Below the pieces are notes generated by a model that did no database searches, had not been told where the DNA came from, and saw only the letters and a program-made list of their open reading frames with translations. Made by a program: the position numbers and the translations under genes. Below are positions 5,443 through 5,791 of a stretch of 5,791 nt of DNA, piece after piece. Within the stretch, counting starts at the first letter, position 1. Each line of letters opens with the position of its first letter. The stretch comes from Deltaproteobacteria bacterium (GTDB lineage: Bacteria > Desulfobacterota > GWC2-55-46), in contig JACREV010000055.1 in assembly GCA_016218095.1 (NCBI GenBank), positions 1-5,791 of the forward strand. The letters run 5' to 3'.

Positions 5443-5791
5443 CTATCTCTCTCCCGGTTCGGTGACCATCCCGACCTTCTCGATACCCGCCTTTCTTATG
5501 TCGGCCATCGCCGACATGATGAAACCGTAGGGGACGGACTCGTCGGCGCGCAAGAGGACCATCCTCTCGGCCCCCCCCGACTTTCTTATCGCCTCGAGCT
5601 TTTTCCTCAACTCCTCGAGCCTGAAGGGCCTGTCGTTCAGGAATATGCGCCTATTTCTATCGATGGTCACGACGAGCGGCTCGTCGTCGGCCTTCAATGC
5701 CCCGGACTCGACCTTCGGGAGGCTGACGTCCACCCCTTCCTGCATCATCGGGGTCGTGACCATGAAGATGATGAGGAGGACGAGCATCACG
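5443..5791 (-). CDS. tolR: TolR (ExbD/TolR family biopolymer transporter), 5' end missing at window edge
   Basis: The visible 115 codons begin inside the single transmembrane helix (VMLVLLIIFMVTTPMM), which continues off the right edge. The reading frame is open there, and the GTG at 5790 is an internal Val, not a start. By comparison with E. coli TolR (LLDVLLVLLLIFMATAP), the missing residue just before is the essential proton-channel Asp; base 5791 (C on the minus strand) would be its third codon base, as in GAC. The periplasmic domain follows: GVDVSLPKVESG, then LVVTIDRNRRIFLNDRPF, and a C-terminal YGFIMSAMADIRKAGIEKVGMVTEP. With TolQ (expected just upstream) it forms the proton-motive-force-driven motor that energises TolA. 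It abuts tolA with no gap. Confidence 0.95.
   Translation of the reverse strand, partial: VMLVLLIIFMVTTPMMQEGVDVSLPKVESGALKADDEPLVVTIDRNRRIFLNDRPFRLEELRKKLEAIRKSGGAERMVLLRADESVPYGFIMSAMADIRKAGIEKVGMVTEPGER

Overview
The window looks like chromosomal core sequence from a GC-rich diderm (Gram-negative-type) bacterium. Every gene found lies on the minus strand, so the genes read from the right edge to the left. Most of it (about 5791 down to 1631) is a classic tol-pal operon with tolQ lying off the right edge: tolR (5' end cut off), a TolA/TonB-like protein, tolB, pal, and cpoB (ybgF). Spacing is very tight: tolR and tolA abut, pal and cpoB share one base, and the other gaps are tens of bases. 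The lipoprotein form of CpoB, the Ile ATA / Arg AGG codon use and the REC-GGDEF neighbour suggest a deltaproteobacterial (Desulfobacterota-like) or related deep diderm lineage. That placement is an inference; nothing in the window fixes the taxon.

How the genes work together: TolR with TolQ forms the proton-driven inner-membrane motor. TolA carries that energy across the periplasm, TolB is the periplasmic beta-propeller partner, Pal is the peptidoglycan-binding outer-membrane lipoprotein, and CpoB is the TolA-associated coordinator of envelope constriction and peptidoglycan synthesis.

Downstream of cpoB, 63 bases from its stop and in the same direction, is a response regulator with a REC domain fused to a GGDEF diguanylate cyclase domain (590-1567). 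It may be co-transcribed, which would place a c-di-GMP enzyme in the Tol-Pal transcription unit. A 149-base gap follows (441-589). It holds a 40-base imperfect inverted repeat, three tandem 11-bp repeats and a good sigma70-type promoter that the repeats directly abut. This promoter drives a DUF362-family gene (1-440) that runs off the left edge, and its predicted mRNA start lies only 3-4 bases before the ATG.

Overall this is a conserved, ordinary locus. The points worth a second look are the repeat/promoter architecture at 440-569, the degenerate I-site of the diguanylate cyclase, a CxxC at the extreme C-terminus of TolA, and a hairpin plus U-run between tolB and pal. I see no mobile element, CRISPR array, tRNA or rRNA.
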